Shown here piece after piece: positions 14,796 through 23,779 of a DNA stretch of 64,000 nt (the stretch's first letter is position 1; the number at the start of each line of letters is the position of its first letter). A program made the position numbers and the translations under genes. This DNA is from UBA7985 sp002690455 (GTDB lineage Bacteria > Pseudomonadota > Alphaproteobacteria > UBA7985): the NCBI GenBank assembly GCA_965662775.1, contig CBFIIW010000002.1, positions 161,013 through 225,012 of the forward strand. Direction: 5' to 3'. The notes under the pieces are model-generated. The model searched no databases. It was not told the DNA's origin and saw only the letters and a list, made by a program, of their open reading frames with translations.

Positions 14796-16523
14796 ATGGG
14801 CGCAGAAAATAAGTTCGACAAATCGAAGCTGCCAAGTCGTCACACCACCGTTGGTCCGGAGCGGGCACCGCATCGCTCGTACCTGCATGCTATGGGTCTG
14901 GGTGACGATGAAATCGCTCGTCCGTTGATCGGCGTTGCCACCACGTGGAACGAGGCTGCACCCTGTAACATTTCTCTTTCACGTCAGGCTCAGGTGGTAA
15001 AGCGTGGAGTGGAATTGGCACAGGGGACGCCGCGCGAATTTACCACCATCACCGTCACCGACGGCATCGCAATGGGACACGAAGGGATGAAGTCTTCGCT
15101 GGTCTCGCGCGAAGTCATCGCTGACTCGGTTGAGCTGACCATGCGTGGGCATTGCTATGATGGTCTGGTCGGTCTGGCCGGCTGTGACAAGTCGCTGCCC
15201 GGTATGATGATGGCCATGGTTCGGCTCAACGTGCCGTCCGTCTTTCTCTATGGTGGGTCAATCCTGCCAGGCTCGTTCAAGGGGCGGGAAGTCACGGTGC
15301 AGGATCTCTTCGAAGCCGTCGGTCAGCATGCTGTTGGCGCCATGAATAGTGAGGACTTGCACCTGCTCGAATGCATGGCTTGCCCGTCAGCGGGCTCGTG
15401 CGGGGCGCAGTTCACCGCCAACACCATGGCTTGTGTGTCCGAGGCCATTGGTCTCGCACTGCCGCATTCAGCCGGGGCGCCCGCGCCTTACGAAATCCGG
15501 GATACTTACGCTCACAAGTCCGGCGAAGCGGTCATGGAGCTGATTGGTCTGAACTTGCGGCCGCGCGATATCGTCACCCGCAAGTCGCTGGAGAACGCAG
15601 CCCGCGTTGTCGCCGCGACCGGAGGCTCGACAAACGCCGGCCTGCACCTGCCCGCCATTGCCAACGAGTGTGGCATCGATTTCGACCTGCACGATGTTTG
15701 CGATATCTTCCGCGATACCCCCTATATCGCTGATCTGAAACCCGGGGGTAAGTACGTTGCCAAGGACCTGTTTGAAATCGGCGGCGTGCCGATTGTGATT
15801 AAGGCACTGATCGAGGGCGGCTACATCCACACCGACTGTATCACTGTCACGGGCAAGACCATCGGAGAGAACCACGAAGCTGTGGCTTTTCCCGAAGGCA
15901 ACAAAGTCGTCTACCCGGTGTCCAATCCGATAACCCCGACCGGTGGTGTCGTCGGCTTGCGCGGTAACCTCGCGCCTGAAGGAGCTATTGTGAAGGTTGC
16001 GGGCATGGCGAAGCAGCAGTTTGCTGGTCCAGCGCGCGTTTTCGAATGCGAGGAAGATTGCTTTGCTGCGGTGCAAGCGGGTGAATATCAAGACGGTGAG
16101 GTGCTCGTCATCCGCAATGAAGGGCCCAGAGGTGGTCCGGGCATGCGCGAGATGCTGTCAACGACTGCAGCGATCTACGGCCAGGGCCGAGGCGACAAAG
16201 TGGCACTGATAACCGATGGTCGCTTCTCCGGCGCAACCCGTGGCTTCTGCATCGGTCACGTCGGCCCAGAAGCTGCAGTTGGTGGCCCCATCGCTCTGCT
16301 TCGGAACGGTGACATGATCTCCATTGATGCTGTTGCCGGGACGATCTCTGTCGACCTGAGCGATGAGGAGTTGGAAAGCCGCCGCTCCGACTGGAAGCCC
16401 CGATCACACAATTACAACGCGGGCGCAATCTGGCGCTATGCTCAGACGGTTGGTTCGGCGGAGCAAGGTGCCGTCTGTCACCCTGGGGCCAAGGGCGAAA
16501 CGCACGTCTACGCCGACATCTGA
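14796..16523 (+). CDS. ilvD: Dihydroxy-acid dehydratase
   Basis: A 575-residue iron-sulfur enzyme that dehydrates 2,3-dihydroxyisovalerate and its methylvalerate analogue in valine, isoleucine and leucine synthesis. The cluster-ligand cysteines are C57 (PCNISL), C130 (GCDKSLPGMM) and C202 (PSAGSCGAQFTANTM). Near the C-terminus are the ATRGFCIGHVGPEAAVGGPI and LITDGRFSG signatures. GGGAGGA lies 11 nt before the ATG. A GC-rich hairpin followed by a T-containing tail after the stop (16574-16614) probably ends transcription. Confidence 0.96.
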   Translation: MGAENKFDKSKLPSRHTTVGPERAPHRSYLHAMGLGDDEIARPLIGVATTWNEAAPCNISLSRQAQVVKRGVELAQGTPREFTTITVTDGIAMGHEGMKSSLVSREVIADSVELTMRGHCYDGLVGLAGCDKSLPGMMMAMVRLNVPSVFLYGGSILPGSFKGREVTVQDLFEAVGQHAVGAMNSEDLHLLECMACPSAGSCGAQFTANTMACVSEAIGLALPHSAGAPAPYEIRDTYAHKSGEAVMELIGLNLRPRDIVTRKSLENAARVVAATGGSTNAGLHLPAIANECGIDFDLHDVCDIFRDTPYIADLKPGGKYVAKDLFEIGGVPIVIKALIEGGYIHTDCITVTGKTIGENHEAVAFPEGNKVVYPVSNPITPTGGVVGLRGNLAPEGAIVKVAGMAKQQFAGPARVFECEEDCFAAVQAGEYQDGEVLVIRNEGPRGGPGMREMLSTTAAIYGQGRGDKVALITDGRFSGATRGFCIGHVGPEAAVGGPIALLRNGDMISIDAVAGTISVDLSDEELESRRSDWKPRSHNYNAGAIWRYAQTVGSAEQGAVCHPGAKGETHVYADI

Positions 16524-16573
16524 GTTCGTTCCTGTAGCGAAGTTGCGAGAAACAGAGAGCAAAGAGACGAGCC

Positions 16574-16614
16574 GGGCTCAGGGCGCTTGATCGCGCCTGG
16601 CCCGTTTCGATTTG
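16574..16614 (+). terminator. Probable terminator after ilvD
   Basis: GGGCTCAGGGCGC (16574-16586) can pair imperfectly with CGCGCCTGGCCC (16592-16603), with bulges, followed by GTTTCGATTTG. It sits between ilvD and the next small gene, so it may act as terminator or attenuator. Confidence 0.45.
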
Positions 16615-16618
16615 AATT

Positions 16619-17116
16619 ATGAAAGAACTGGTGAAATCCTTGTTCGGGTCCAAGGCCGAGCAGAGTTCGGAAATGGGTGCGGTCTTCGCCGACATCGCGA
16701 CAACCATCCGCGATGAGGACAAAAAGCAGGCGCAGATTGAGGCCGAAGACGAGGACGCAACGGCAACCTTTTCCCCGTTTTCGCTTGAAACGGTGGATAC
16801 CGAAGACGGCACCTTGCTCTATCGCATTGTCGGAGGTGAGGAAATCAACCAGTCCGACGACTACCTGAGAAACCGGAACGGGCAGGGCGGGGCGACCTCC
16901 TGGACCGAACTGGTGCGTGGGGCACTGCACCTTTCGGGGCAGGCGGAAATCCTCAATGACCTGTGGTTCCGCTCCACGGATACACAGTTTTTCGCCGAGA
17001 CCGCTAATGCTGCGGATGCTGCGGCTGTCGCCGGGCTGGCTCAGGCCATGTATTGGGATCGCGCAATGATGGATGCCGCCATTGACTGGGCACAGCAACA
17101 GGGCTTCTGGTGTTAA
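16619..17116 (+). CDS. Hypothetical protein, 165 residues
   Basis: I do not recognise this protein. It is predicted soluble, acidic and without a signal peptide or membrane segment. It starts MKELVKSLFGSKAEQSSEMG, has a charged stretch DEDKKQAQIEAEDEDATATFSPFSLETVD around residues 32-60, and a more structured second half with TSWTELVRGALHLSGQAEI and an Ala-rich helix (NAADAAAVAGLAQAMYWDRA). Codon choice resembles the neighbours, which supports a real gene. No clear ribosome-binding site is seen before the ATG at 16619. It lies after ilvD and the hairpin at 16574-16614, and ends 70 nt from the convergent xth. Confidence 0.6.
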   Translation: MKELVKSLFGSKAEQSSEMGAVFADIATTIRDEDKKQAQIEAEDEDATATFSPFSLETVDTEDGTLLYRIVGGEEINQSDDYLRNRNGQGGATSWTELVRGALHLSGQAEILNDLWFRSTDTQFFAETANAADAAAVAGLAQAMYWDRAMMDAAIDWAQQQGFWC

Positions 17117-17186
17117 TTCAGCGTCCAGCCGTTCCGCCGTGCGCTACCCTCAATCCGCCGGTGATCTAACGTCCCCCAAACCCCTG

Positions 17187-17957
17187 TCAGGCGAAATCGG
17201 CCCAGACCGGCGTATGGTCGGAGGCTTTCTCACGTGCCCGAGGGCTGCGGTCGATGCCGGCCCCGGTCAGTCGATCGGCGGCGTGTGGGGAGGCGAGGAT
17301 GAAGTCGATCCGCCAGCCATGGTCCTTGTCGTAAGCCCCACGCTGATAGTCCCAATATGAAAACTGCCCTGGACGCGGATCAAAGACCCGAAAGCTGTCG
17401 GTCAGCCCGAGGTTCAGCAAACGGCAAAAGCGGTCTTTGCTCTCCGGTCGACCGAGTGCATCCCCAATCATGGCGCGAGGGTCGTAGACGTCAGCGTCGG
17501 TGGGAATCACGTTGAAATCACCGCAGAGCACGAAGGGTTGTTCGGTCTCAAGCAGGCGTTGAGCATGGTCAATCAATCGGTCCATCCACGCGAGCTTGAA
17601 ATCAAATTTTGGCCCCGGTGCAGGGTTGCCATTGGGCAAATACAGTCCGCCAATGATAAAGCCGCTCTCGGTTTCAACTTCGACGTAGCGCGCCTGCTCA
17701 TCCTCCGGGTCACCGGGGAGCGCGCGAAGCCGAGTTATGACCGGTTTCCTGGAAAGGATAGCCACACCGTTGTAGCTTTTCTGCCCGACCACGGCCGTGT
17801 GATAGCCGGCGGCTTCGATTTCGGCGCGCGGAAACTGGTCATCCTGGGCCTTTATTTCCTGCAGACACACGACGTCAGGGCAAAAAGCCGCAAGCCATTC
17901 CGCGATATTGGGCAAGCGGGCACGGATGGAATTGACGTTGAAACTGGCGATTTTCAC
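17187..17957 (-). CDS. xth: Exodeoxyribonuclease III
   Basis: A 256-residue member of the endonuclease/exonuclease/phosphatase fold, active as AP endonuclease and 3'-5' exonuclease in base-excision repair. Visible motifs are MKIASFNVNSIRAR at the start, the metal-binding glutamate E34 in CLQEIKAQ, FVLCGDFNVIPTD in the middle, YDKDHGWRIDFILAS, and the C-terminal SDHTPVWADF with the catalytic Asp-His pair. The length is usual for the family. It lies 11 nt downstream of erpA on the same strand, so the two form a small operon. Confidence 0.95.
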   Translation of the reverse strand: MKIASFNVNSIRARLPNIAEWLAAFCPDVVCLQEIKAQDDQFPRAEIEAAGYHTAVVGQKSYNGVAILSRKPVITRLRALPGDPEDEQARYVEVETESGFIIGGLYLPNGNPAPGPKFDFKLAWMDRLIDHAQRLLETEQPFVLCGDFNVIPTDADVYDPRAMIGDALGRPESKDRFCRLLNLGLTDSFRVFDPRPGQFSYWDYQRGAYDKDHGWRIDFILASPHAADRLTGAGIDRSPRAREKASDHTPVWADFA

Positions 17958-17968
17958 GCGTGAGGCAC

Positions 17969-18325
17969 TCAGAAAACACTAAATGACGTGCCGCAACCGC
18001 ACGATGCGGTCGCGTTTGGATTATTAATCTTAAACGCAGCCCCGATCAGCTCATCCACGAAATCGACCTCTGCGCCAGTCATGAATTCCATAGATGTATC
18101 GTCAACCAGTAGCTTGACACCATCGGTCTCAAACACCCGGTCGTCGCTCTGCACCGCTTCGTCGAAGCCGATCTTGTACTGAAAACCCGAGCACCCGCCA
18201 CCCAGCACCGACACGCGCAGGTGCAGCGCCGGATTTCCCTCCAACGCGCGCAAGGTCTGCACTCGATTGGCGGCGGCTTGAGTCAGGATGACAGTCCCGC
18301 TGTCTTCTGGTCTATCCAAAGGCAT
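17969..18325 (-). CDS. erpA: Iron-sulfur cluster insertion protein ErpA (A-type carrier)
   Basis: A 118-residue A-type scaffold that delivers Fe-S clusters to apo-enzymes. The three cluster-binding cysteines are C45 (GGGCSGFQY), C109 and C111 in the C-terminal SCGCGTSF. The family pattern GFDEAVQSDDRVFETDGVKLLVDDTSMEFMTGAEVDFV lies between them. It is divergent from dgt across 67 bp and leads into xth. The gene pair next to dgt and argS is a common alphaproteobacterial neighbourhood. Confidence 0.94.
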   Translation of the reverse strand: MPLDRPEDSGTVILTQAAANRVQTLRALEGNPALHLRVSVLGGGCSGFQYKIGFDEAVQSDDRVFETDGVKLLVDDTSMEFMTGAEVDFVDELIGAAFKINNPNATASCGCGTSFSVF

Positions 18326-18392
18326 GGTTTAAGAGTAGGCAGAGACGGACAATCCTTCAAGTCTGAACTCGGTAAAACCGGATCAATTCGAG

Positions 18393-19559
18393 ATGTCTGC
18401 CCTCGCGCCTTTCGCAGTAGCGCCTGATAAAACCCGTGGCCGCGTCCACGCTGAACCAGCATCAGACGGTGGCGAGCGAGCCCCGCACCAGCGCGACCGG
18501 GACCGTATCATTCATAGCCGCGCCTTTCGAAAGCTGCTCTACAAAACGCAGGTCTTTGTCAGTGATGAGAATGATAGTCTGCGCACGCGTCTCACGCACT
18601 CGATGGAAGTTGCGCAGATTTCGCGGGACATGTGCCGGGCGCTGGGTCTGAATGAAGACCTTGGCGAGACCATCGCGCTCGCCCATGACTTGGGTCATAG
18701 CCCTTTCGGTCACAGCGGCGAAGACGCGCTTTCAGACTGCCTCAATGAGCGCGGACTTCCGTCCTTCAATCACAATCTGCAGACCGCGCGCATCGTTACA
18801 GGGCTGGAGCGTCGATACGCTGCCTTCGACGGGCTAAACCTGAGTTGGGAGACGTTGGAGGGTATTGCCAAGCATAATGGCCCCGTGCACGGCGATCTTG
18901 CAGGGGGGATGACGGCGCTGTTCGGTGACTTTGATCTGGAGCTGCACACTCACGCTTCAGCTGAAGCGCAGGTCGCGGCACTTGCGGATGATATTGCCTA
19001 CAACACTCACGATGTGGACGACGGCCTGCGTGCCGGGCTGCTGGATTTTGATACCTTGCGGGACGTAGCCCTACCAGCACGCGCTCTGGAGGAGATCGAC
19101 CGCGATTTTCCTGGTCTGCCAGCCGATCGCCGCGCATTCGAAGTCGCACGCCGGATGATTTCAGAGCTTGTGGGTGATGTTCTGCGGGAAAGTCGGCGGT
19201 TGCTGATTGAGAGCGGGGCGCAGACTGCTGCCGATGTTCGGGCCTTGGGTGCTCCGGTGATAGCCTTTTCAGCGCCCATGTTCGCCGACTTGCAGGCGCT
19301 GCGGGCCTTTCTGTTCCATCACCTTTATCGCCATCCGCAGGTTAACCGCCGCCGGCACAAGACAACCAAAATCATCCGTGACCTGTTCGAACTTTACGAC
19401 AGTCGCCCTAGTTTGCTGCTCGGCGAGGCAGGCATGGCAGAGGCGATTGATGACCCGGTTGCTCGTGCGGGGATCGTCACGGACACTATCGCCAGCATGA
19501 CTGACAAAGCCGCTATCGAAGAGCACCGACGACAGTTCGACTTATACAGCGCCGATTGA
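18393..19559 (+). CDS. dgt: Deoxyguanosinetriphosphate triphosphohydrolase-like protein
   Basis: A 388-residue HD-domain dNTP triphosphohydrolase of the dgt type 2 group, which removes triphosphate from dNTPs and so influences nucleotide pools. The metal ligands are H69 (RLTHSMEVAQ) and H98-D99 (LAHDLGHSPFGHSGEDAL), with a later aspartate in DDIAYNTHDVDDGL. The N-terminus carries GERAPHQRDRDRIIHSRAFRKL, typical of the group. The start ATG at 18393 has only a weak ribosome-binding site. It is the first gene of a + strand series continuing with argS, 93 nt later. Confidence 0.92.
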   Translation: MSALAPFAVAPDKTRGRVHAEPASDGGERAPHQRDRDRIIHSRAFRKLLYKTQVFVSDENDSLRTRLTHSMEVAQISRDMCRALGLNEDLGETIALAHDLGHSPFGHSGEDALSDCLNERGLPSFNHNLQTARIVTGLERRYAAFDGLNLSWETLEGIAKHNGPVHGDLAGGMTALFGDFDLELHTHASAEAQVAALADDIAYNTHDVDDGLRAGLLDFDTLRDVALPARALEEIDRDFPGLPADRRAFEVARRMISELVGDVLRESRRLLIESGAQTAADVRALGAPVIAFSAPMFADLQALRAFLFHHLYRHPQVNRRRHKTTKIIRDLFELYDSRPSLLLGEAGMAEAIDDPVARAGIVTDTIASMTDKAAIEEHRRQFDLYSAD

Positions 19560-19652
19560 CGCTTGTAGCAAGGACGCATGCTGGCTGCTTGCAATTCATC
19601 CCATCTGTTCCTGCAGACCCACCACTCCGTAGCACCCCGCGAAGGCCCCGCC

Positions 19653-21422
19653 ATGAATTTGTTCGCCTCCTTTGAAATCCGGTTGAGAGCCCACCTGAAC
19701 ACCATGGTGGCAAGTGGGACATTGCCCGAAGGCCTGCCGCTCAATCGGGTTACGGTCGAACCCCCGCGCGATCCCAGTCATGGGGATTTTGCCACCAACG
19801 CCGCAATGGTGCTGGCCAAACCCGCCAAGACCAACCCGCGTGCGCTCGCCGAAGCGCTGGTTGCTGAAATCAGTAACTGGGATGAGGTCGAAAGCGTGGA
19901 GATTGCCGGACCGGGATTCATCAACCTGCGGGCAACCGCGGGCGTCTGGCACGGCCTGCTGCGCGCTATTCTGCAGGACAGCGCAAGTTACGGCAGTTCG
20001 ACACTGGGGCAGGGCAGGCCGATAAACGTCGAATATGTTTCGGCCAATCCCACTGGGCCGCTGCACTTAGGCCATGCGCGAGGCGCCGTGGTTGGAGACG
20101 TGCTCGCAGCGCTGCTGGAAGCAGTTGGCTTCGACGTGCTGCGCGAGTACTACATCAACGATGCAGGTGCGCAGGTGGATGTGCTTGGCCGGACCGCTTA
20201 CGCCCGTTATCGCGAAGCGCTGGGGGAGAGCATCACGCTGGAGCCAGGTCAGTACCCGGGTGCTTACATGATTGACTGTGCGCTGGCCCTGATCGAGCGC
20301 GACGGTGACCAGTGGCTAGGCCGGACTGAAGACGAATGGCTGCCGGTGTTTCGTGATTTTGCTATCGATCACAACATGACCGAAGTGCGGGCGACCCTTG
20401 CATCAATGGACATCGAGCAGGTTTACACCAGCGAGCGCAGCGTGGTTGAGGCTGGTGGTGTCGAGGCGGCTGTCGCCCGCTTGACGGAACTCGGGATGAT
20501 GTATCGCGGTATTCTTGAACCCCCCAAGGGCAAGAAACCCGATGACTGGGAAGAGCGTGAACAACTGCTGTTCCGCTCCTCTGATTTTGGAGACGATGTG
20601 GACCGGCCACTGCAGAAGTCTGACGGCTCTTACACCTACTTCGCCAACGATATTGCTTACCACTTCGATAAGTTTCAGCGCGGCTATGCTCAGCAGATCG
20701 ATGTCTGGGGTGAGGACCACAAGGGTTATATCAAGCGTTCGCAAGCTGCATTACAGGCGGTCTCTGACCAGCAAGCAGCGCTGGAGATCGTCATTTGTAA
20801 CATCGTCAAAGTGTTTAAGAACGGGGAGCCCGTGAAGCTCTCTAAGCGTGCGGGTAACATTGTAACGCTCGAAGATATGGTGCGTGAAATTGGTGCTTCT
20901 GCCCTGCGCTTCATCATGCTCACGCGGCGGAATCACGAAGTTCTTGAGTTCGATATCGCTGAAGTTACCGCGGCGACAAAGGAAAATCCGGTATTTTATG
21001 TACAGTATGCACATGCACGTGTTTCCAGTGCTTTACGGAGAGCAGCTGAGGTCTTTACGGATTCGCGAATCGATGATAGATCATTATGCGATGCTGAGTT
21101 TGCTCACCTGCAGACACACGACGAGCAGCGGCTCATTTCTGTCGTTGCTCAGTTCCCACGCATGCTTGAGAGCGCGGCTCTCGCGCGGGAGCCGCACCGT
21201 GTGGCGTTTTATTTGAGTGACCTGGCCGGAGCCATTCATGGCCTCTGGGCTGCGGGAAATGTAAATCCAGCGCAAAAAATTGTTGTTGATGACGATCTGC
21301 CGCTCACGCAGGCCCGGCTTGCGCTCATTAGAGCGGCTCAGATTACATTGGCGACCGGGTTGCGCCTGCTCGGTGTGGTTCCGGTCGAGGAGCTGCGCCG
21401 CAATGAGCAAGAGCTATTTTGA
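19653..21422 (+). CDS. argS: Arginyl-tRNA synthetase
   Basis: A 589-residue class I synthetase that charges tRNA-Arg. The N-terminal Add1 domain (NLFASFEIRLRAHL...SHGDFATNAAM) is followed by the HIGH motif as H138-L-G-H141 in NPTGPLHLGHARGA, and the KMSKS-like motif KLSKRAG begins at residue 395. The C-terminal anticodon-binding DALR domain runs from about residue 460. I chose the ATG at 19653, with GAAGG upstream, over an earlier ATG at 19578 that would add 25 unrelated residues. The last 400 bp use AT-richer codons than the rest of the gene. Its end overlaps the next gene by 20 nt. Confidence 0.95.
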   Translation: MNLFASFEIRLRAHLNTMVASGTLPEGLPLNRVTVEPPRDPSHGDFATNAAMVLAKPAKTNPRALAEALVAEISNWDEVESVEIAGPGFINLRATAGVWHGLLRAILQDSASYGSSTLGQGRPINVEYVSANPTGPLHLGHARGAVVGDVLAALLEAVGFDVLREYYINDAGAQVDVLGRTAYARYREALGESITLEPGQYPGAYMIDCALALIERDGDQWLGRTEDEWLPVFRDFAIDHNMTEVRATLASMDIEQVYTSERSVVEAGGVEAAVARLTELGMMYRGILEPPKGKKPDDWEEREQLLFRSSDFGDDVDRPLQKSDGSYTYFANDIAYHFDKFQRGYAQQIDVWGEDHKGYIKRSQAALQAVSDQQAALEIVICNIVKVFKNGEPVKLSKRAGNIVTLEDMVREIGASALRFIMLTRRNHEVLEFDIAEVTAATKENPVFYVQYAHARVSSALRRAAEVFTDSRIDDRSLCDAEFAHLQTHDEQRLISVVAQFPRMLESAALAREPHRVAFYLSDLAGAIHGLWAAGNVNPAQKIVVDDDLPLTQARLALIRAAQITLATGLRLLGVVPVEELRRNEQELF

Positions 21423-23673
21423 ACAACGTATTTTCGGACAGAAGACGCCGGATCAAGCACCGGAAGTGGCTGCTGATCGACCGACTTTAACCCGTGAAAC
21501 AGCTGCAGCGATCGGGCCTATTGGCCAGCCTCCTCAGCCGCAGTCTGCTCCCCCGACGCAGCCTGCCTCTGCACCACAACCCGTCCAAGGCGGGGCCATG
21601 CCGTCTCAGCCGTATCGCTTTGGCGCTGCGGCACGGGGTGACCATCCTCCCATCACCTCGCAGGCCTATGAGCAGCGGATGCAGCAGCAACAGGATTGGT
21701 CCGCGGCGGAAGACCTGCGCAGCCGCATCGGCATGTCCCATCGTGAACGCGCGCGGCTGGAGCGATCTCTCCAGTGGACTCCGGCTACTAATGCTGAAAT
21801 CGAGCCAGAAGGGACGCCCCATCTGGGTCAGATGAGCGACCAGCCCTATCCTCATCAAGCGCCGCAGCCTGAGCTAAGCCCTGTGACAGAGCCCACCATT
21901 GGCCTGCACGCCAGCAATCATCAGGAACCTGAGACAGCCATTACCCACACCACCACGGCATCCGTGGCCAGCACAACTGCCTCAGTCTACGAAGACGAAA
22001 TCGCTGAAGAACGACCGCTGAGTGAGACTGCTGCAAACCCGTTGATCTACACCGATGCGCCCGCTACCACCGCGACGTATGCCACGAACCCTGGCCCAAG
22101 CCCGGATGCAGCCGTGACTGAGCCGCGCCTTGCTTCAGCGTCTGGCGTGCGGGCCGGGGCGCGGGTCAACCTTTCCGACCAGCGAACAGGCACAAGTACA
22201 GTGCCTTATCTGCGGGTGCGCGCCGAAGACCGCATGGGCGTGACGTCACAATCCCAGCCGTCATCTGATTCAGCCGAACAACCGGTTGGGGTAGACCGCA
22301 CTCCCCTGGCGCTGGCCTTCTTGCGTCGACAGCAGCCCGGGCATCATCAAAAGCGCCGTCCCGTGGCGGCAACAGCTGCCGCGGCGTTAGCGACACAGCA
22401 GGCATATCGGCGAGAGGCCGAGCGCGTGTCACCCTTTGGTTGGCTGCGAAACGGTGCCTTTGCCCTGCTCGCCCTGTTCGCTGTCGGCGTGCTCCTGTCG
22501 GTCAGCTATGCTGGGTTCCAGCGTTTGGGAAGCCCCGGCGAAGGCGTCGGTGTGCCGTTAATCAGCGCGCCCGATACGCCCATCCGACTCACACCTGCCG
22601 AAGCCGGGCTGGACCCGGCAGAGGCAGCTGGACGTCAGTTTGGCAGTGATCTTCTCATCATGAACCAACCCAGCGGCGATTTGGCGCTGTCCGAAGATCG
22701 CTACGCGGCACAGGACCAGGATCGTCCGACACTTCAGATCGGTTTTGGTGCAGCACCAGTGCCGGATTTGCTCCAGTCTACCGGCTCGCAAGCCGCGGTC
22801 GCCGGGCGCGATGACCCATTAAACGACATCATTCAGGCCTCTACACGCGGGCAGACTGCCTTTGCGACCTCTTCTGTGGGCGATCCTGCGGGCGGAGGCG
22901 CTGACCGTGCTCAACCACAGGCCCCGTCAGATTTGCAGGCACAGGACAGCCGCACAGCGGACAGCATGGAAGCGCCTCGGCTCGCACCCGGTTCAGCGTC
23001 TTCAAGCTCCAATTTGTCGTCACTGCTCGATGAAGCGGAGGCTGACCTCGCAGTCGCCGGCGCTGATTCGCCGGTGTTGGCTCGTTCGGTATCGCCAACA
23101 CCCGCGACGCCTGCTCTCGAAAATCTGACGCCCATTGCCAATGCACTGAACGACCTGCCAGGACCGATGACCCCTAAGCTGCGCGGCACAGTCACCCTTC
23201 CGCGACAGCCTGTGGCCATTCTGGTGCAGGGGACACCGGGCGCGCCAAGCGCGTCCTTGGGAGGCGGCACTGCGACTGTAAACCTTTTCGGTACTGAAAC
23301 CGCGGCTGCCTCTGCTGGCGGTGTGCGCGGGTCGGCGAGTGCCGTCGTTGCCATTGATCCGGCGTCGGGACAACCAACAACGCCGCAGGCTCCTAGCCTC
23401 TCTGGTGCCGCTGTGGTTGCGCCGTTTGGCATCCAGCTTGGCGCGCTGCGCAGTGAGGATCAGGCGAGGCAGTTATGGTCACGTTTGACAATCCAGTTCC
23501 CGGGCTTGCTGGGTAGTCTGTCTCACCGGGTTGTAGCCTATGATTCCGGCCCGCGTGGTATGTTTTACCGCCTGCAGGCCGGTCCCATGCCGACCCAAGC
23601 GACCGCGCAGGATTTCTGCATTCAGTTGAAGCGTCAGGGGCAAGACTGCCTTTTCGTTCGCGGTCAATCCTGA
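21403..23673 (+). CDS. SPOR-domain cell-division/envelope protein
   Basis: A 756-residue single-pass membrane protein. Residues 1-345 are a long Gln/Pro/Ala/Thr-rich cytoplasmic region. A transmembrane helix lies at about 347-370 (NGAFALLALFAVGVLLSVSYA). A disordered periplasmic stretch follows, and a SPOR domain occupies residues 674-756 (PFGIQLGALRSEDQARQLW ... YRLQAGPMPTQATAQDFCIQLKRQGQDCLFV). SPOR domains bind denuded septal peptidoglycan. The ATG at 21403 has GAGGAG upstream and overlaps argS; the open frame extends further upstream, but only antisense or out of frame to argS function. Synteny with argS and scpA matches other alphaproteobacteria, except that nagZ is missing downstream. 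Confidence 0.88.
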   Translation: MSKSYFEQRIFGQKTPDQAPEVAADRPTLTRETAAAIGPIGQPPQPQSAPPTQPASAPQPVQGGAMPSQPYRFGAAARGDHPPITSQAYEQRMQQQQDWSAAEDLRSRIGMSHRERARLERSLQWTPATNAEIEPEGTPHLGQMSDQPYPHQAPQPELSPVTEPTIGLHASNHQEPETAITHTTTASVASTTASVYEDEIAEERPLSETAANPLIYTDAPATTATYATNPGPSPDAAVTEPRLASASGVRAGARVNLSDQRTGTSTVPYLRVRAEDRMGVTSQSQPSSDSAEQPVGVDRTPLALAFLRRQQPGHHQKRRPVAATAAAALATQQAYRREAERVSPFGWLRNGAFALLALFAVGVLLSVSYAGFQRLGSPGEGVGVPLISAPDTPIRLTPAEAGLDPAEAAGRQFGSDLLIMNQPSGDLALSEDRYAAQDQDRPTLQIGFGAAPVPDLLQSTGSQAAVAGRDDPLNDIIQASTRGQTAFATSSVGDPAGGGADRAQPQAPSDLQAQDSRTADSMEAPRLAPGSASSSSNLSSLLDEAEADLAVAGADSPVLARSVSPTPATPALENLTPIANALNDLPGPMTPKLRGTVTLPRQPVAILVQGTPGAPSASLGGGTATVNLFGTETAAASAGGVRGSASAVVAIDPASGQPTTPQAPSLSGAAVVAPFGIQLGALRSEDQARQLWSRLTIQFPGLLGSLSHRVVAYDSGPRGMFYRLQAGPMPTQATAQDFCIQLKRQGQDCLFVRGQS

Positions 23674-23704
23674 CCTTTTCTTTTCGGTCAATCCTGACCG
23701 CGAA
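23657..23704. repeat. Tandem 15-bp repeat within an inverted repeat at the end of the SPOR gene
   Basis: CGGTCAATCCTGACC occurs at 23661-23675 and again at 23685-23699; the first copy contains the TGA stop. The outer bases TTCGCGGTCA (23657-23666) and TGACCGCGAA (23695-23704) are perfect inverted repeats and can form a hairpin. No T-run follows. It sits where nagZ would be expected in related genomes. Confidence 0.65.
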
Positions 23705-23779
23705 AAACCAGTATTCTTTATCGACTTATCCCCAGTGGTCTGAATTCCCATTCCAGCGGCTTTAGCTTATGACGACGGC

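Noticed and set aside
16108..16812. 234-codon minus-strand frame across ilvD and the following gene
   Set aside because: Antisense to ilvD, with composition typical of a shadow frame.
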